21,488 nucleotides of DNA from a virus. The position numbers were made by a program, and so were the translations under genes. Below are positions 12,563 through 18,184 of this stretch, piece after piece; within the stretch, counting starts at the first letter, position 1, and each line of letters begins with the position of its first letter. Under the pieces are notes generated by a model that ran no database searches, had not been told where the DNA came from, and saw only the letters and a list, made by a program, of their open reading frames with translations. The DNA lies in the IMG/VR virus record IMGVR_UViG_3300027659_000247, positions 1 to 21,488 of that record. The stretch is one strand, 5' to 3'.

Positions 12563-12905
12563 ATTCCTGTTGACCTTGATGCACTCGTCAACCAACACAC
12601 AGATCCTGCATCGCCAAACAAAAAGCTACGCAGAACACATCGCTTTGGGTGAGTTCTATGAAGCCATCATTCCCCTGGTAGACACTCTTACAGAGGCTAT
12701 TCAGGGCTTAGAGGGTGAAATCATTGAGTACCCTGTGGACTACTATGGTCCAGCATCCAGTGGCCTTGAAGAGCTTTCCTCGTTGAAAGATTACGTTACT
12801 GAAGAGCGCAACAGTTTGCCAGCTAACAGTGAGATACAAAATATTGTTGACGAGATTGCTGATTTGATTAACAGTACGCTGTACAAGCTTAAATTCCTGA
12901 AGTGA
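12549..12905 (+). CDS. DUF5856-like helical protein
   Basis: The 118-aa product starts MNYGEFLLTLMHSSTNTQIL and HRQTKSYAEHIALGEFYEAI, then IPLVDTLTEAIQGLEGEII. It ends in a helical region with NIVDEIADLINSTLYKLKFL. This H-x2-TKS-x3-H-x-AL-x3-Y pattern is typical of DUF5856, a Dps/ferritin-like helical family found in T4-like and other phages. The histidines and glutamates could bind metal; no function is established that I know of. It is the last gene of the long rightward block, followed 20 bases later by a terminator. Confidence 0.8.
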   Translation: MNYGEFLLTLMHSSTNTQILHRQTKSYAEHIALGEFYEAIIPLVDTLTEAIQGLEGEIIEYPVDYYGPASSGLEELSSLKDYVTEERNSLPANSEIQNIVDEIADLINSTLYKLKFLK

Positions 12906-12925
12906 GTTTCCTTGAGCGAGAATTT

Positions 12926-12952
12926 AGACCTCCTAACCGAGGTCTTTTTTTT
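12926..12952 (+). terminator. Strong intrinsic terminator for the replication block
   Basis: AGACCTC (12926-12932) pairs perfectly with GAGGTCT (12939-12945) around a 6-base loop, directly followed by eight T residues. This is a textbook rho-independent terminator on the plus strand and ends the transcript that started before the replication genes. Confidence 0.92.
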
Positions 12953-13087
12953 GGTCAAAACTTTTTGAACCTGCCAGAAATCCAGAAATGCCTTGGTTAA
13001 AAAATAGGGAGGGCTAAAAAAATTGACGGGGGGGGTCCTTTTATTTCTACAGAAATTCCCATTTTTTGAGGTCAGCCAGGGGGGTTG

Positions 13088-13106
13088 ACTAGGGGTAAAC
13101 CCTAGT
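13088..13106. repeat. 7-bp perfect inverted repeat
   Basis: ACTAGGG (13088-13094) pairs with CCCTAGT (13100-13106) around GTAAA. It lies right after a GGGGGGTTGACT stretch and contains CCCTAG, a hexamer that recurs in both non-coding regions of the window. There is no T-tract, so an operator or origin structure is more likely than a terminator. Confidence 0.6.
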
Positions 13107-13122
13107 TCTCATGTGTTTTTTT

Positions 13123-13135
13123 ACAGTATTACTGT
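13123..13135. repeat. Palindrome ACAGTA-T-TACTGT between T-tracts
   Basis: The two 6-bp arms are perfect with a single central T. It is flanked by TTTTTTT on the left and GTTTTT on the right. It could act as a small dimer operator or a weak terminator on the plus strand; the one-base spacer favours a protein-binding site. Confidence 0.55.
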
Positions 13136-13161
13136 GTTTTTAACGAGTTGTTTTTATGCTG

Positions 13162-13191
13162 AATCGCATAAAATCGCCTACAATCGCACAT
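13162..13191 (+). repeat. Three AATCGC iterons with an exact 10-bp period
   Basis: AATCGC occurs at 13162, 13172 and 13182, each followed by a 4-base spacer (ATAA, CTAC, ACAT). The spacing is one helical turn, so a protein would meet all three on the same DNA face. An ATCG follows at 13190. The region is AT-rich on both sides. This is typical of replication-initiator or repressor arrays. Confidence 0.65.
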
Positions 13192-13348
13192 CGTATATAC
13201 ATGCACCCTAGGTAGCATATACCCCGGAAAGTGGCTTAAAAGCCATTTAAATCGATTTGAAGCATGGTTTTTAGCATTGACAGACAGTAACCCCTACAGA
13301 ATCCAAAACCCGTTATTGATAGTAAGCACTCACTTACTTAACAATGTC

Positions 13349-13372
13349 AAAAAAACCCGGAATAAATCCGGG
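13349..13372 (-). terminator. Intrinsic terminator of the leftward GP88 operon
   Basis: On the minus strand, CCCGGA-TTTAT-TCCGGG (13372-13356) is a perfect 6-bp stem followed by seven T residues (13355-13349). It lies 15 bases past the stop of the last leftward gene (13387). It ends this operon before it runs into the replication block, whose own terminator is 400 bases away. Confidence 0.9.
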
Positions 13373-13386
13373 ATTCTTTGAGCTTG

Positions 13387-13566
13387 TCAGTTTAGGTTAA
13401 CCAAAACCCAAAAATCTGATGGTTTGCATGCTCTCCAGCGTTTAGGGTTGTCAGCATGGATAACGATTAAATTTAGCTCACACACCCTTTGGACAACCCA
13501 AAAAGAACCATCATCTAAATAGGTGATAGAACCAAAATCCCCAGGTTTAATTTTAGTTTTATGCAT
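13387..13566 (-). CDS. 59-aa phage protein, function unknown
   Basis: AGGGG lies 6 bases before the ATG at 13566, which overlaps the end of the GP88 gene by 8 bases. The product starts MHKTKIKPGDFGSITYLDDG and has FWVVQRVCELNLIVIHADNP, then KRWRACKPSDFWVLVNLN. It looks like a small beta-barrel (several strands, three Trp residues), similar in feel to SH3- or Tudor-like domains. I know no family. The tight coupling to GP88 suggests a partner. It is the last gene before the leftward terminator. Confidence 0.68.
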   Translation of the reverse strand: MHKTKIKPGDFGSITYLDDGSFWVVQRVCELNLIVIHADNPKRWRACKPSDFWVLVNLN

Positions 13567-14317
13567 AGTGAACCCCTAAAATTTGAGTAAAGCCTGATGT
13601 GTCTTTTTTGGCTTTGCCTTTAGCGTACAAAGCCACCACTACATTTTTGGGTTCTATGTGTCGCACATCGGTGTTATCACCATCGATCACATCCCAGCCC
13701 CTAAAGCTTGCAGGGATATCGGCTTGTTTTTGGAAAACGACAGCCACCCTGGAATTGTTTGGATTCTGTAAACCCTTGATGGTGATAGGTTTCGGGGTGA
13801 TAGCGCTAAACGAATAGGTCAAATCATAATTCCCTGATGTTTTGCCTGTCAGGTTTCTTGCTGGGTGTTTTGTATAGTCGTAAAACTGCACATCAGGGAA
13901 TAATTGAAACAGGTTTTTGTTGTCCCATATGATTAGGTTTTCATAAGGGATGTCTGATGTGCCATTCGGGCGAACCAAAGGGATAAAACCCTGTTTTTTA
14001 GCTTTGTTTTGTAGTGTCCAAACATCAGCAGCAAACGACAACAAAAAAGCTTGCTGATTGTCATAAAAGAATCGGGTTTTGCTGATTCTTGCTTGCTGTA
14101 CAGAATTAAAAGCACCTCTACCCGCTGATTCCAAACAGCCAAACATGCACCCTGCTGTTTTTGCCATTGAACAGATTTTGTGATCAGGTTTTAGGTAAAC
14201 AATACCCGTCAAGTAACCGATGGATTCGCCCTTGACAGTTTTTGCCGATGATTCGCCTAGGATTGTCTTGTAGGGCAAACCTAGGGTTTTGAGAATGGTT
14301 TTGTAGGGGTTTTTCAT
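13559..14317 (-). CDS. GP88-family phage protein (gene product 88)
   Basis: The 252-aa protein matches the GP88 family known from mycobacteriophages and many other phages. It has TGIVYLKPDHKICSMAKTAG, then CMFGCLESAGRGAFN, VQQARISKTRFFYDNQQAFL, later LFPDVQFYDYTKHPAR and YDLTYSFSA. The core cysteines (Cys49, Cys57, Cys61; C-x7-C-x3-C) suggest a metal or iron-sulfur site, though the spacing differs from the radical SAM CxxxCxxC. The biochemical role is unknown to me. The ATG at 14317 is preferred; an ATG at 14326 and a TTG at 14332 are alternatives. It heads into the 59-aa gene by overlap. Confidence 0.85.
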   Translation of the reverse strand: MKNPYKTILKTLGLPYKTILGESSAKTVKGESIGYLTGIVYLKPDHKICSMAKTAGCMFGCLESAGRGAFNSVQQARISKTRFFYDNQQAFLLSFAADVWTLQNKAKKQGFIPLVRPNGTSDIPYENLIIWDNKNLFQLFPDVQFYDYTKHPARNLTGKTSGNYDLTYSFSAITPKPITIKGLQNPNNSRVAVVFQKQADIPASFRGWDVIDGDNTDVRHIEPKNVVVALYAKGKAKKDTSGFTQILGVHYA

Positions 14318-14345
14318 GATATGCATTTCCAATGTGATTTGATGG

Positions 14346-14462
14346 TTAACCTAAGATAATTTTCTTAAGTTCTGCAATTGTTTTGCCTGTCATTTGAGAC
14401 AATTCTTTTAGTGTCATGTTTAGATGTGTGTCGTAATAGTGTCTAATTTGCTCGTCTGTCAT
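14346..14462 (-). CDS. 38-aa HTH-like microprotein
   Basis: The product begins MTDEQIRHYYDTHLNMTLKE and ends LSQMTGKTIAELKKIILG. Its two helices around a short turn resemble the start of a helix-turn-helix (TLKELSQMTGKTIAELKK). I recall near-identical small proteins in other phages. GGGG lies 6 bases upstream of the ATG at 14462, which follows the previous stop by one base (TGA-T-ATG). At 38 residues it could be a tiny regulator that binds DNA as a dimer. This is inferred. Confidence 0.7.
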   Translation of the reverse strand: MTDEQIRHYYDTHLNMTLKELSQMTGKTIAELKKIILG

Positions 14463-14463
14463 A

Positions 14464-14559
14464 TCAGCCCCCGTAAATGATGAAATAACCCACAAAAGAG
14501 CAAAACATGACGCATGCAAAGATGAATGCATGCAGTAGGTCAGTGAAAAAGCTTTTCAT
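14464..14559 (-). CDS. 31-aa single-pass membrane microprotein
   Basis: AGGGAG lies 6 bases before the ATG at 14559. The product is MKSFFTDLLHAF followed by a hydrophobic helix (IFACVMFCSFVGYFIIYGG), which makes a near-complete transmembrane protein. It lies between two other leftward genes with one- to three-base gaps. Tiny membrane proteins in accessory phage operons can act in superinfection exclusion or inhibit host membrane enzymes; no evidence here chooses among these. Confidence 0.65.
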   Translation of the reverse strand: MKSFFTDLLHAFIFACVMFCSFVGYFIIYGG

Positions 14560-14562
14560 TGT

Positions 14563-14760
14563 TTACTCCCTGATATCGCCTGAATAGGCCCGTTCTGCTT
14601 CCATTGACAAAGCAGTAAGGGTGTTCTTATCAAGAATTGACGTTACATCCGTGCAATCAAAGTAAACCGCTATCAATCGGTCAAGGTAAGACGGGATTTC
14701 AAGGTCTAGCACTACAGTGACAATGCCACCGTTCAGGGTTGTTTTGTATTCATGTTCCAT
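14563..14760 (-). CDS. 65-aa acidic protein, function unknown
   Basis: The product starts MEHEYKTTLNGGIVTVVLDL, two strands, then EIPSYLDRLIAVYFDCTDVT and an acidic helix ending EAERAYSGDIRE. AGGGG lies 7 bases before the ATG at 14760, which follows the upstream stop as TGA-T-ATG. No motif is recognised. The net negative charge and small alpha/beta look would suit an adaptor or an inhibitor, but that is speculation. Confidence 0.65.
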   Translation of the reverse strand: MEHEYKTTLNGGIVTVVLDLEIPSYLDRLIAVYFDCTDVTSILDKNTLTALSMEAERAYSGDIRE

Positions 14761-14761
14761 A

Positions 14762-14968
14762 TCAAGCCCCTTGATTCAAAAATTGCTCATAAGCCACCAT
14801 GTCAGCATGGACACGGTTAAAAAGCCCGGAAAATGCCTTTAAAAGGGTTTCGCGGTTGTTTTGATCTGCAAGCATGTATGCACATGCAATAGCGCTTGCA
14901 AAGCTCCCGTAATGGTCTTGCATGCGTTTTGCTGTTTTGTATGCCTGATCTTCAGTGAGTGTATGCAT
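14762..14968 (-). CDS. 68-aa helical protein, first gene of the leftward operon
   Basis: The product begins MHTLTEDQAYKTAKRMQDHY and is helical throughout, with GSFASAIACAYMLADQNNRE and a C-terminal AYEQFLNQGA. AAGGAA lies about 9 bases before the ATG. Upstream on the minus strand is TGCTATATA (around 15016-15024), a possible extended -10 box for the operon, without a convincing -35. No family is recognised. It is followed by three more small genes and GP88. Confidence 0.65.
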   Translation of the reverse strand: MHTLTEDQAYKTAKRMQDHYGSFASAIACAYMLADQNNRETLLKAFSGLFNRVHADMVAYEQFLNQGA

Positions 14969-15141
14969 GTTATCGATTCCTTTCGATTGTTGATAAAAGT
15001 AGTGCCCTACACCTATATAGCATGGAAGAATCGTGCCAGTTGTCGTAAGTTGTTGATTCTATTGACCCCTTCAAAACCCTATGAGGGCAAACCCTTACAA
15101 CCATGTTATTCATATCAAGTGAATTCAAATGCACTGTAAAT

Positions 15142-15161
15142 TGTGCATAACCTGTGCATAA
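15142..15161 (-). promoter_or_regulatory. Pair of DnaA boxes (TTATGCACA on the minus strand)
   Basis: TGTGCATAA occurs at 15142-15150 and 15153-15161, both in the same orientation with an 11-bp period. The reverse complement, TTATGCACA, matches the DnaA box consensus TTATNCACA exactly. TGTTGATAA at 14988-14996 differs by one base and points the same way. Another exact pair lies at 16004-16024. Confidence 0.65.
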
Positions 15162-15338
15162 CTTTAGGGGTTTTGTATAGGTGGAAATCGGGTCAAAAGC
15201 ATGTCAAAAAAGAAAAGAAAAAAGAAACCCCAATTCTGTCTAAGCCTTACCCCATAAGGGCTAGAGAGTAGAAGAGACAAGCTTTAGACCTTCCAGCGTT
15301 TGACTGGATCAGACAATGGAAACAACCCCAATAATCAA

Positions 15339-15372
15339 TAGTGATTGGGCCCTCACCGTCAGACAATCACTA
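15339..15372. repeat. 9-bp perfect stem-loop
   Basis: TAGTGATTG (15339-15347) pairs perfectly with CAATCACTA (15364-15372) across a 16-base loop. It lies between the DnaA-box pair and the ACCCCCCTAG repeats. It could be a protein-binding dyad or a single-strand structure at an origin. Confidence 0.55.
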
Positions 15373-15410
15373 GGCCTATCCAGAGCACGAACAGACCCCT
15401 ACTGGCTACT

Positions 15411-15472
15411 ACCCCCCTAGGAATAGCTAGACCCCCCTAGAATCGCGTTTAAATGCGTTTGTACCCCCCTAG
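15411..15472 (+). repeat. Three ACCCCCCTAG direct repeats
   Basis: Exact 10-base copies begin at 15411, 15431 and 15463 (20 and 32 bases apart, about two and three helical turns). Two are followed by AT-rich AAT/ATT. The CCCTAG core also occurs at 13100-13105 and 13206-13211 on the other side of the GP88 island. They probably bind one protein. Confidence 0.65.
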
Positions 15473-15809
15473 ATTCGGGAGGGGGTAGGGCTGGCCCTGG
15501 AGCAAAAAGAGGGGGCCCACTCACCCATTCCCAAAATTCCTACAAAAACTTTTCCCTCCTGTCTCAATCTGGAAACGCAAACTAAACCTGAGTATTACTT
15601 CTCTAGAAGAAAAACCCTTGAAACTAGGAAAAGTGCCAGTTTTACCGGGGTTATATAAAAAATTGCCAAGCAGAAATGTAGTACTCGCAGTCCTGTATAA
15701 ATTTTTTTGCTCAAAACTTTTCTGGTTGTTAGAATGCGGTCGGTGGTTAAGCAGTGAAAGCTGTAGGGCTGGGGGATCTCGGTTGCCACCTACTATTGAA
15801 AGGTATTGC

Positions 15810-16328
15810 ATGAATCACGAATGGACGCTCTCACATCCTTTGCATGATGTGGATGACATCGTTGAACTGGCAGACAGTGTGTTTGGCATGGAAGCTGATG
15901 GCATCTTGACCAGGGACAGGAATGTGTTTCGTAAGAATGTGACGATTACGGCTACTGTCCAACTGTTTGACAAGGGTAAAGAGTTCTTAGCTGTCTGTAG
16001 ACCTGTGGATAAGTCTGTGGATAACTTATTGGCTTACTGCTGGTTTGACCGTGGTGGGTACACAACCTACGCAAATGAGGAGATCTCAAACGCCAAGTTC
16101 CACCATGTTGACTTGTCTCTTCCTGTTAGACAACGTGTTAAATTGATCCATGAGATGATTGACCAACATATCCTGTGGGCACATAGTTGGGGTATTCCTG
16201 TTATCTGCTCAACCAGTATCCGAAGTGAGCATGATGGGTTTATGAGAATCCACAAGAAACGTGGATTTACCACTAACGGTAGTTATGCTTGGATAAGAAC
16301 CGAGAATGCTATAAAAGGTTTGACATGA
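15810..16328 (+). CDS. GNAT-like protein upstream of the packaging genes
   Basis: The 172-aa product starts MNHEWTLSHPLHDVDDIVEL and has FDKGKEFLAVCRPVDKSVDN, LAYCWFDRGGYTTYANEE, VKLIHEMIDQHILWAH, then IPVICSTSIRSEHDGFMRIH and KKRGFTTNGSYAWIR. The late H-x2-RGF-x-x-NGSYAW resembles the last strands of GNAT acetyltransferases (IHEKLGF-like). Similar proteins stand before terminase genes in some phages. AAAGG, 7 bases upstream, supports the ATG at 15810; a longer open frame from 15618 is non-coding. Two perfect DnaA boxes lie inside it (16004-16024). The substrate is unknown. Confidence 0.68.
   Translation: MNHEWTLSHPLHDVDDIVELADSVFGMEADGILTRDRNVFRKNVTITATVQLFDKGKEFLAVCRPVDKSVDNLLAYCWFDRGGYTTYANEEISNAKFHHVDLSLPVRQRVKLIHEMIDQHILWAHSWGIPVICSTSIRSEHDGFMRIHKKRGFTTNGSYAWIRTENAIKGLT
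16004..16024 (-). promoter_or_regulatory. Pair of perfect DnaA boxes inside a gene (TTATCCACA on the minus strand)
   Basis: TGTGGATAA occurs at 16004-16012 and 16016-16024, 12 bp apart. Its reverse complement, TTATCCACA, is the strongest E. coli DnaA box. The codons read PVDKSVDN, a near repeat of VDK/VDN, so a protein-level reason is possible. The same orientation as the 15142-15161 pair favours a real DNA signal. Confidence 0.5.
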
Positions 16329-16816
16329 AAAAACCCAAAGACGCTGATATTCTTTTTGGTGAGATCAGACCAGAAGGCAGCAACGTGACTGATCCTGAAG
16401 AGCTGGAGAAGAGAAAACACTACATGAGGATGAAGAGGGCCGAGAAAAGGGCTATGGGTTTGGCTACTGGTGAGAAGTTCCCCAAGCAAGAGGCTTCTAA
16501 GCCTCAACAGAGACAGCAAAAATCGATTGTTAATCGGGTTACTGAATACGGCGCTTTGTTCAACAAGCTGAATGAGGAGAGGTTGGCTAAAGGTCTGCCT
16601 CCTTTGAAAACAGCAATGGAGGTACTGATTGATGCGATGCAATCTGATGAAATTGATATCAAGGATAAAGCCCGTATTGCTGATAAGCTGGCTCCGTTTG
16701 AATCATCTCGTGCCCCAATCATTTCTATTGAGCATGTGAACAACGTCAACAGAGAAGAAGAGGTGTCTGCTGATGACGCTCTTTCCGACTTCTTGACGGC
16801 TTTGCGTAAAGTGTAA
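16325..16816 (+). CDS. Putative small terminase subunit
   Basis: The 163-aa product has a highly charged N-terminal half (RKHYMRMKRAEKRAMG), then a helical unit VNRVTEYGALFNKLNEERLA. DIKDKARIADKLAPFESSRA and IISIEHVNNVN follow, with a C-terminal acidic tail and helix (DALSDFLTALRKV). The K-x-RIADKLAPF-x2-SR-x-P-x-ISIEH stretch resembles the central and C-terminal parts of several small terminase subunits. Position ahead of the large subunit supports this, although four small genes lie between. The ATG overlaps the previous stop as ATGA and follows AAAGG. A scaffold or regulator is the alternative. Confidence 0.5.
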   Translation: MKKPKDADILFGEIRPEGSNVTDPEELEKRKHYMRMKRAEKRAMGLATGEKFPKQEASKPQQRQQKSIVNRVTEYGALFNKLNEERLAKGLPPLKTAMEVLIDAMQSDEIDIKDKARIADKLAPFESSRAPIISIEHVNNVNREEEVSADDALSDFLTALRKV

Positions 16817-16845
16817 TAATCCCATTACTTTCATGAAAGGTTAGT

Positions 16846-17112
16846 ATGTCTACCAACTTCCTGTACGCCCAAGCGCCTAACCGCACTGGCAACATGTCCA
16901 AGCACTGCCCAACCAAATCTGGTGGTGCAACCAATGTAACTGGTCCCAAGCACGGTGTGTCTGGCCCCAAAGGTCAACAAGGCGCTCCTAAGGCTGGTGG
17001 CAACATCGCTAGTCGCAATCAAAAGGTTCAGGTCAGCACCCATGCTGATTACTGTGGGACCATCAAGAACGATGGCTACATGGACAAATCTGTTAAAAAC
17101 TATCTGGGGTAA
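16846..17112 (+). CDS. Small Gly/Lys-rich protein in the packaging block
   Basis: AAAGG lies 5 bases before the ATG. The 88-aa product starts MSTNFLYAQAPNRTGNMSKH and has a Gly/Pro/Lys-rich middle (TGPKHGVSGPKGQQGAPK). It ends with DYCGTIKNDGYMDKSVKNYL. The repeated G-x-PK-x-G units look disordered and may bind nucleic acid or a virion surface. It contains two cysteines. No family is recognised. A 29-base gap before it has no terminator or promoter that I can see. Confidence 0.65.
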   Translation: MSTNFLYAQAPNRTGNMSKHCPTKSGGATNVTGPKHGVSGPKGQQGAPKAGGNIASRNQKVQVSTHADYCGTIKNDGYMDKSVKNYLG

Positions 17113-17115
17113 ATC

Positions 17116-17346
17116 ATGTCCTACGGAAAAGTAATCTCTGGCGGTAAAGCCATGACCAATGGCCTAACTAAGAACATCAACAACAAGCTCAAAGGCTTTG
17201 AAGAAGGTCACAAACGTGGTCAGACTCTGGCTACTGCTGTTGGCAAAGCTTTCAACCAAAACCCTCTTTCTGATAACCACTTGAATAACATCAACGTGGC
17301 AGCAGCTAAGAAGTTCACCACCCCCAAGCTCCCAACCAACGTATAA
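17116..17346 (+). CDS. Small basic protein, function unknown
   Basis: The 76-aa product begins MSYGKVISGGKAMTNGLTKN and is rich in Asn, Lys and Gly (INNKLKGFEEGHKRGQTLAT, then AVGKAFNQNPLSDNH). It ends AAAKKFTTPKLPTNV. It starts three bases after the preceding stop (TAA-ATC-ATG), the same junction as at 777. The small size, basic charge and packaging context suggest a minor virion or DNA-associated protein, unproven. Confidence 0.62.
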   Translation: MSYGKVISGGKAMTNGLTKNINNKLKGFEEGHKRGQTLATAVGKAFNQNPLSDNHLNNINVAAAKKFTTPKLPTNV

Positions 17347-17354
17347 GGTAATGT

Positions 17355-17996
17355 ATGGCAACGTATGATATTGCGGCACTGAAAGAAGATCTACCAACGG
17401 CTAAGGACCTTGCTCAATTTGTCTATGACAAAACGAGCATTGCTCTTGACCTTGTTGGCAAACCCAAAGAAGAACAATACCAAGTCGCTAAAAACGCCTT
17501 GGAAGGCAAGAAGATCCCGACTGAATTCCAGACGGATCTGAACCCTTACATTGATCGAAAAGAACTTATCCCTGCTGATGAAAAGCGGATTCTTCCTCCT
17601 CGGAGTAAAGATCTGCCTGACGAAGGATCACAGGTTCATTTCTTTGGGGCTACCAACATGCCTCACCCGTCAGACCCTCAGTCCGACAAGAAGGTGCAGA
17701 TCAACTTCCGCAAGTACGACAACGGCGTAATCACTTTCCAGGTGATGGGTCCATTGGAGCAAGTTGCTATTGGCGAACGCATCAACAAGTTTGGTCAGAA
17801 GCAACCTGAGAAGTATTCTTGGATTGACCCTCGTACCGAAGAAATGGTGTTGCGCCGTGCTGATGGCACATACACTGAAAAAGGCCGGGGCATGTATGCT
17901 TACTGCATTGGTGAAAAGGGTGGTGGTATCTGGTCCCTGATTGACCGTGACATGCTCAACATTGTCCAGAAGAACGTCACCAATCCGTGGGTCTAA
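17355..17996 (+). CDS. Phage protein of unknown function in the packaging block
   Basis: The 213-aa product has a helical N-terminal part (DLAQFVYDKTSIALDLVG, then EQYQVAKNALEGKKIP) and a linker rich in Pro and charged residues. A beta-rich C-terminal domain follows, with VQINFRKYDNGVITFQVMG, SWIDPRTEEMVLRRADG and GGIWSLIDRDMLNIV. AAGG precedes the ATG. It lies between small basic genes and the large terminase. I recognise no family; a virion-associated or packaging-accessory role is inferred from position. Confidence 0.62.
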   Translation: MATYDIAALKEDLPTAKDLAQFVYDKTSIALDLVGKPKEEQYQVAKNALEGKKIPTEFQTDLNPYIDRKELIPADEKRILPPRSKDLPDEGSQVHFFGATNMPHPSDPQSDKKVQINFRKYDNGVITFQVMGPLEQVAIGERINKFGQKQPEKYSWIDPRTEEMVLRRADGTYTEKGRGMYAYCIGEKGGGIWSLIDRDMLNIVQKNVTNPWV

Positions 17997-18184
17997 TGGA
18001 AGATCACAGCGCAACCTTTCGGCAGAAGTTATCTGCCCAGGCAGAGACTTGTGCAAGAAAAACTCTTGAGTGGTTGCAAAAGGATCTTCAAGGAGATCGT
18101 GTACTAAACCCTGAAGAGGTTTTTTACCTAGCATCTGCTGCTGATCTGCTGCTGACCATGCGTGACACTTATGGCAAAAAGTGA
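17996..18184 (+). CDS. 62-aa helical protein before the large terminase
   Basis: The product starts MEDHSATFRQKLSAQAETCA and has RKTLEWLQKDLQG, then NPEEVFYLASAADLLLTMRD. It reads as a short helical bundle. The ATG at 17996 overlaps the previous stop as TAATG, which decides it over a GTG three codons upstream. It overlaps the terminase start by 14 bases. The size and place would suit a very small terminase partner, but there is no recognisable DNA-binding motif. Confidence 0.62.
   Translation: MEDHSATFRQKLSAQAETCARKTLEWLQKDLQGDRVLNPEEVFYLASAADLLLTMRDTYGKK

Larger units (their letters stand above)
12953..13386. other. Non-coding region with hairpins, G-runs and iterons
   Basis: No gene is seen in these 434 bases between two terminators. 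They hold a tandem CCAGAAAT pair (12974-12989), an eight-G run near 13027-13034 and a six-G run near 13079. They also hold a 7-bp hairpin, a 6-bp palindrome, the three AATCGC iterons and an imperfect dyad (GTATAT at 13193-13198 with ATATAC at 13217-13222) next to CCTAGG. A leftward terminator closes the region. Such density suggests an origin or a control centre rather than a spacer. Confidence 0.55.
14969..15809. other. 840-bp non-coding region, candidate origin and divergent promoters
   Basis: This is the longest stretch without a convincing gene and lies between divergent operons. It holds two exact DnaA boxes and a near match (14988-14996), a 9-bp stem-loop and three ACCCCCCTAG repeats. 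It also has GGGCTGGCCC (about 15488-15497) and AT-rich blocks (TTATATAA near 15651, TATAAATTTTTTT near 15694). Promoters for the leftward GP88 operon and the rightward packaging genes should lie here, though no clean box pairs are visible. A 34-codon ORF at 15316-15420 is judged non-coding. Confidence 0.6.

Noticed and set aside
13162-13191. CRISPR array
   Set aside because: Repeats of 6 bases with 4-base spacers are far too short; they are phased iterons.
15195-15245. Tiny lysine-rich ORF (13 codons) near 15200
   Set aside because: It is too short, has no ribosome binding site and lies in an A-rich stretch.
15316-15420. 34-codon plus-strand ORF in the non-coding region
   Set aside because: There is no ribosome binding site, its codon use is unlike neighbouring genes, and its stop is formed by the ACCCCCCTAG repeat.
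15618-15809. 64-codon upstream extension of the GNAT-like gene
   Set aside because: A good ribosome binding site (AAAGG) precedes the ATG at 15810, and the extension has the composition of non-coding DNA.
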